Position numbers and translations under genes: made by a program
Source of the DNA: VFKI01 sp033762075
Lineage (GTDB): Bacteria; Pseudomonadota; Gammaproteobacteria; DSM-16500
Assembly (NCBI GenBank): GCA_033762075.1
Contig: JANRLY010000009.1
Coordinates: forward strand, 1 to 45,482
Reading direction: 5' to 3'
DNA length: 45,482 nt
Shown: positions 42,279-45,482 of the stretch, in pieces
Layout of the letters: every line of letters begins with the position of its first letter
Position numbering within the stretch: position 1 is the stretch's first letter
Notes under the pieces: generated by a model
Seen by the model: the letters and a program-made list of their open reading frames with translations, nothing else
What the model was told of the DNA's origin: nothing
Database searches by the model: none

Positions 42279-43649
42279 CTATGTGCTTGATTTATTGAGA
42301 AAACTATGTTTATAGCTCCAGAAAAAATAAATAAACAATCCAATGATCATCCAAATGATAAATCTTATCCAAGTAATGGTGGGCAAATTCAGCATGAGAG
42401 TAAAGCAGAAAATAATGCCTAAGACAGGAATGAGTGGATTCCAGGGTAGGCGGAAGGGACGCGCTAATTCGGGATGAAGATATCTTAAAAGAATCACACC
42501 GGCCGATACTAATGTAAAAGCCGATAAGGTCCCTATGTTGATTAGTTCAGCGGCTGCCCCTAAGGGTACAAAACCTGCAATGGCTCCCATGATGAGGCCG
42601 TAAATCAAAATATTATTAATCGGTGTGTGCGTAATGGGGTTAACACGTGCCAGCGGTTTTGGTAATAAACCATCACGTGCGATCGCAAGTGTAATGCGAG
42701 TGACGCCATAATACATCACTAACATTCCAGTGGTGAGACCTGCAATAGCGCCTGCGGCAATCAAACCCGCAATAGTACTATGACCCAGATTGAGTAAAGC
42801 ATCTGCGACGGGGGATTTCACGTTGAGTGTAGTGTAAGGCACAATGCTACTGAGTAATCCAGAGACTAAAACATAAATCGTGACGCAAAAAATAAGGGAA
42901 CATAAAATACCAATCGGAATATTACGCTGTGGATTTTTTGTTTCTTCCGCAGCTGTGGATAGTGCATCAAAACCAATGTAGGCATAAAAAACTAATGCAG
43001 CACCACTCATCACACCTGACCAGCCAAATGGAAAAAAGTTTTTCCAGTTAGAGGGATTTGTGTATTTGATTGCAACAACAGTAAACAATGTAATAGTGAG
43101 TAGCTTGACTGAAACCATCATTGCATTGAAACGGGCACTTTGGCGTACCCCGACACATAATAAAAGACCGAGCACAAAAATAATTAAGACAGCGGGTAAA
43201 TTAATAATCCCACCTTCAAATGGATTGTGTGTGAGTGCGATTGGTAAATGAACATGTAAAGCTTCGAATGCATTTTCTACATAACCTGACCAACCAATTG
43301 CGACAGTTGAAACAGCAAGCGTGTATTCAAAGATGAGATTCCAGCCAATAATCCATGCAATGAGTTCACCGAATCCCGCGTAAGTATAATTGTAAGCACT
43401 GCCACAACCACCAATTGATGTTGCCAATTCAGCATAAGAAAGTGCTGCAAATAAAGATGCTAAACCTGCAATAATATAAGAAAGTGTAATCGCTGGTCCT
43501 GCTTTTGTTGCAGCAGCCACGCCTGTAAGCACAAAAACACCTGCGCCAATAATCACTCCAATACCCATTAGCGTGAGATCAAAGGCATTTAAACTTGGAC
43601 GTAATTGATGTTGATGTATGTCGGGATGTTTTCTGCGAAAGAGTTGCAT
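42279..43649 (-). CDS. Cationic amino-acid transporter-like APC permease (CAT family)
   Basis: The 456-residue protein has the APC fold and CAT-family motifs: NAFDLTLMGIGVIIGAGVFV near the N-terminus, ALSYAELATSIGGCGSAYNY, and GFDALSTAAEETKNPQRNIP in the middle. About 12 TM helices. Close relatives import arginine, lysine or neutral amino acids. I set the start at the ATG at 43649 because AAGGA is seven bases upstream; a TTG eight codons earlier is less likely. It is divergent from mmsA. Confidence 0.9.
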   Translation of the reverse strand: MQLFRRKHPDIHQHQLRPSLNAFDLTLMGIGVIIGAGVFVLTGVAAATKAGPAITLSYIIAGLASLFAALSYAELATSIGGCGSAYNYTYAGFGELIAWIIGWNLIFEYTLAVSTVAIGWSGYVENAFEALHVHLPIALTHNPFEGGIINLPAVLIIFVLGLLLCVGVRQSARFNAMMVSVKLLTITLFTVVAIKYTNPSNWKNFFPFGWSGVMSGAALVFYAYIGFDALSTAAEETKNPQRNIPIGILCSLIFCVTIYVLVSGLLSSIVPYTTLNVKSPVADALLNLGHSTIAGLIAAGAIAGLTTGMLVMYYGVTRITLAIARDGLLPKPLARVNPITHTPINNILIYGLIMGAIAGFVPLGAAAELINIGTLSAFTLVSAGVILLRYLHPELARPFRLPWNPLIPVLGIIFCFTLMLNLPTITWIRFIIWMIIGLFIYFFWSYKHSFLNKSST

Positions 43650-43735
43650 GATTTTTTCCTTCATTATTTGCAACTAAGCGTTACAACTGGTCATGGTATC
43701 TGTAAGATATGGAAAAATTTGAAAGGAGGTATATT

Positions 43736-45226
43736 ATGTATCAGGTTCCGCATTTTATCAACGGAAGTACGGTTGATGCGACAGACAGGATGTCAAATAT
43801 TTATCACCCTGCCACAGGTGAAATCGCCGGCCAGGTGAGTATGGCGGACACTTCTTTAATTTCACAAACGGTGGCTGCTGCACAAAAAGCATTTCTTGAA
43901 TGGTCAAAATTGTCTACACAAAAACGTGCACGTCTTCTTTTTCAATTTCGTACAGTATTAGAGTCACACATTGATGAATTAGCTACGCTTGTGACGAATG
44001 AACATGGAAAAACGTTAGATGATGCGCGCGCATCTGTACAACGCGGGATAGAAGTCGTGAGTTATGCCTGTGGAATTTCCGAACATTTATTAGGAAATTT
44101 TTCTGCAAATATTGCATCGAGCACAGATAATTTTTCATTACGTCAACCACTCGGTGTTTGTCTTGGAATTACTCCTTTTAATTTTCCAGCGATGGTGCCG
44201 CTTTGGATGTTTCCATTAGCGATTGCATGTGGCAATACGTTTATTGTGAAACCGTCTGAAAAAGACCCTTCATGTGCTGTGCGAATCGCACAATTAGCAA
44301 GCGAAGCTGGCGTTCCGGATGGTGTAGTGAATGTGTTACACGGTGATGGTGAAACAGTCAATGCATTATTACATCACCCTGATATTCGGGCAGTGAGTTT
44401 TGTCGGTTCAACTAAAGTTGCAGAATATGTGTATCAAACAGCCATTCAACAAGGCAAACGTGCTCAAACATTTGGTGGCGCAAAAAACCATTGTATCGTC
44501 ATGCCTGATGTTGAACTTGACCCCGTTGCAGATTCAATTGTCGGTGCTGCTTATGGATCTGCTGGCGAACGGTGCATGGCAATTTCTGTTGCTATATTAG
44601 TTGGTGATAAAAAATTTGCTGACGAGATGAGTGAAAAAATCAGTGCACGTGTGAAAAAATTACGTATTGGGCCAGGGAATCAAAAAAATATTGACATGGG
44701 TCCTTTAATTACACGTGAACATCGTGACAATGTGTGTGCGTGGGTTGAAAAAGGAGTTCAAGAAGGCGCGAAACTGATTGTAGATGGTCGTTCATTTATT
44801 TCAAAAGAATCTCCACAAGGATTTTATTTAGGTGGTTGCTTATTTGATGACGTAGATATATCTATGCAAGTTTGGCGCGAAGAAATATTTGGACCCGTAT
44901 TATGTTTAATGCGTGCGCCAGATTTTAATACCGCGTTGCATTGGGTGAATCAACATTTATATGGAAATGGGTCTGCTATTTTTACACGTGATGCGGCGAT
45001 TGCGCGCGCATTTTACATGCAAGTGCAAACAGGTATGGTGGGTGTGAATATTCCTATTCCAGTGCCAGTGGCTTCGCATTCCTTTGGCGGTTGGAAGAAA
45101 TCCCGCTTCGGTGATATACATTTATTTGGTTCCGAGGGCGTACAATTTTATACTCAATTAAAAACCGTGATGCAACGTTGGCCTGAGACGGCATTAACAG
45201 GTAGTTTTCATTTGCCAACGCATTAA
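43736..45226 (+). CDS. mmsA: Methylmalonate-semialdehyde dehydrogenase (CoA-acylating)
   Basis: The 496-residue aldehyde dehydrogenase has the family features FINGSTVDATDR at the start, ITPFNFPAMVPLWMFPLAIA, the glycine motif VSFVGSTKVAEYVY, KNHCIVMPDVELDPV, and the catalytic Cys in AYGSAGERCMAISVA. The combination GERCM is typical of MmsA, which turns methylmalonate semialdehyde into propionyl-CoA (valine and thymine breakdown). AAAGGAGGT sits just before the ATG at 43736, a near-perfect ribosome site. It is separate from the leucine operon but serves the same amino-acid catabolism. Confidence 0.94.
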   Translation: MYQVPHFINGSTVDATDRMSNIYHPATGEIAGQVSMADTSLISQTVAAAQKAFLEWSKLSTQKRARLLFQFRTVLESHIDELATLVTNEHGKTLDDARASVQRGIEVVSYACGISEHLLGNFSANIASSTDNFSLRQPLGVCLGITPFNFPAMVPLWMFPLAIACGNTFIVKPSEKDPSCAVRIAQLASEAGVPDGVVNVLHGDGETVNALLHHPDIRAVSFVGSTKVAEYVYQTAIQQGKRAQTFGGAKNHCIVMPDVELDPVADSIVGAAYGSAGERCMAISVAILVGDKKFADEMSEKISARVKKLRIGPGNQKNIDMGPLITREHRDNVCAWVEKGVQEGAKLIVDGRSFISKESPQGFYLGGCLFDDVDISMQVWREEIFGPVLCLMRAPDFNTALHWVNQHLYGNGSAIFTRDAAIARAFYMQVQTGMVGVNIPIPVPVASHSFGGWKKSRFGDIHLFGSEGVQFYTQLKTVMQRWPETALTGSFHLPTH

Positions 45227-45482
45227 CCATTCAAAGGATTCCACCTTTGAAAAGGCTTTGTTGCATAATTGTCATTCCCGCGCAGGCGGGAATCTATTTC
45301 AAATTTATAAAGTTTTTAATTAGTTATTTTTGAGCATGATGATGGATTCCCGCCTGCGCGCACTAGCATCCGGTAAAACGGTATCATAATTGTACATCCT
45401 CCTGACGCCTTAAGAAGCGGTAGATAGGAGGAATGTAATTTTTAAATTTAGGAGCTACGACACATAAACTGCATCTAATCCA
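45227..45482. repeat. Right-end repeats: weak hairpin, inverted REP pair, and a GC-poor hairpin
   Basis: No gene is visible. TCAAAGG/CCTTTGA (45231-45250) is a small hairpin just after mmsA. ATTCCCGCGCAGGCGGGAAT at about 45274-45293 and an inverted copy, GATTCCCGCCTGCGCG at 45345-45360, are members of a common gammaproteobacterial intergenic repeat. At about 45395-45439 lies CATCCTCCTGACGCC ... GATAGGAGGAATG, a long imperfect stem whose ends resemble those around some transposons; the window ends before anything more can be read. Confidence 0.5.

Noticed and set aside
45371..45482. Insertion-sequence end or transposase start
   Set aside because: A hairpin and a short open frame on the minus strand are present, but no transposase motif can be recognised before the window ends.
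1..45482. tRNA, rRNA or riboswitch genes
   Set aside because: No cloverleaf, rRNA segment or known riboswitch core was noticed by eye; a covariance-model search would be needed to exclude small RNAs.

Overview
ORGANISM. The window looks like chromosome-scale DNA from an AT-rich gammaproteobacterium, most likely in the Legionellales (Legionella/Coxiella/Berkiella/Aquicella neighbourhood). I infer this from several things together. RdgC and RlmI are of gammaproteobacterial type. There are two secreted M4 metalloproteases and an ankyrin-repeat protein fused to a possible Cys-His hydrolase domain. Several unknown proteins look like host-directed effectors (degenerate repeats, a Glu-rich C-terminus like those of Dot/Icm substrates). 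Short GC-rich dispersed repeats sit between genes. No rRNA or tRNA gene was seen, and the genus cannot be fixed from this window.

LAYOUT. 1-3.3 kb: a group of unknown, probably lineage-specific proteins: ankyrin plus putative protease, a charged protein, a Pro-rich protein, and a two-TM protein with an acidic tail. 3.4-6.9 kb: two tandem paralogous M4 metalloproteases with signal peptides and propeptides. 6.9-9.6 kb: a DAACS-family carboxylate/amino-acid symporter and a beta-CASP metallo-beta-lactamase-fold nuclease. 9.6-12.2 kb: etfB-etfA, and an SDR that resembles 3-hydroxyacyl-CoA dehydrogenase type 2. 12.2-16.6 kb: a KimA-like APC permease with emrA and emrB. 16.8-19.2 kb: a coiled-coil unknown and a secreted GH5 glycoside hydrolase, closed by a strong bidirectional terminator. 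19.2-27.0 kb: a tightly packed operon on the minus strand, branched-chain 2-oxoacid dehydrogenase E1a-E1b-E2 followed by isovaleryl-CoA dehydrogenase, methylcrotonyl-CoA carboxylase beta, methylglutaconyl-CoA hydratase and HMG-CoA lyase, ending in a possible 20-residue basic peptide. 27-34.8 kb: unknown proteins, an L,D-transpeptidase, a small Cys-rich protein, MazG, a 9-bp minisatellite, rlmI, a 165-bp inverted-repeat element, a degenerate-repeat protein, and a nitrilase-family amidase with a DUF4286-like protein. 34.8-39.0 kb: a complete plasmid-type replicon (Rep_3 initiator, five iterons at 21-22 bp spacing, parA, parB, a tandem ribbon-helix-helix protein, two inverted iterons and a parS-like site). 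39.0-45.5 kb: an SH3-domain periplasmic protein, a 187-bp element with 34-bp perfect terminal inverted repeats, rdgC, an unknown polytopic membrane protein, a CAT-family amino-acid transporter, mmsA and dispersed repeats.

HOW IT FITS TOGETHER. The metabolic theme is growth on amino acids. Secreted proteases could release peptides, and transporters import amino acids or carboxylates. BCKDH plus the liu enzymes take leucine towards acetoacetate and acetyl-CoA. The HSD10-like SDR fits isoleucine/fatty-acid oxidation and MmsA fits valine. ETF would accept electrons from isovaleryl-CoA dehydrogenase. The biotin-carboxylase subunit of methylcrotonyl-CoA carboxylase and the E3 of BCKDH are not in the window and must be encoded elsewhere if the pathway works.

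MOST NOTABLE. (1) A full iteron/Rep/ParABS replicon embedded among core genes, so either an integrated plasmid or a chromid. (2) An ankyrin protein with a His-Asp-Gln-Cys residue order like clan CE proteases. (3) A tiny Arg/Lys-rich ORF at the end of the leucine operon. (4) Several unrelated short inverted-repeat elements.
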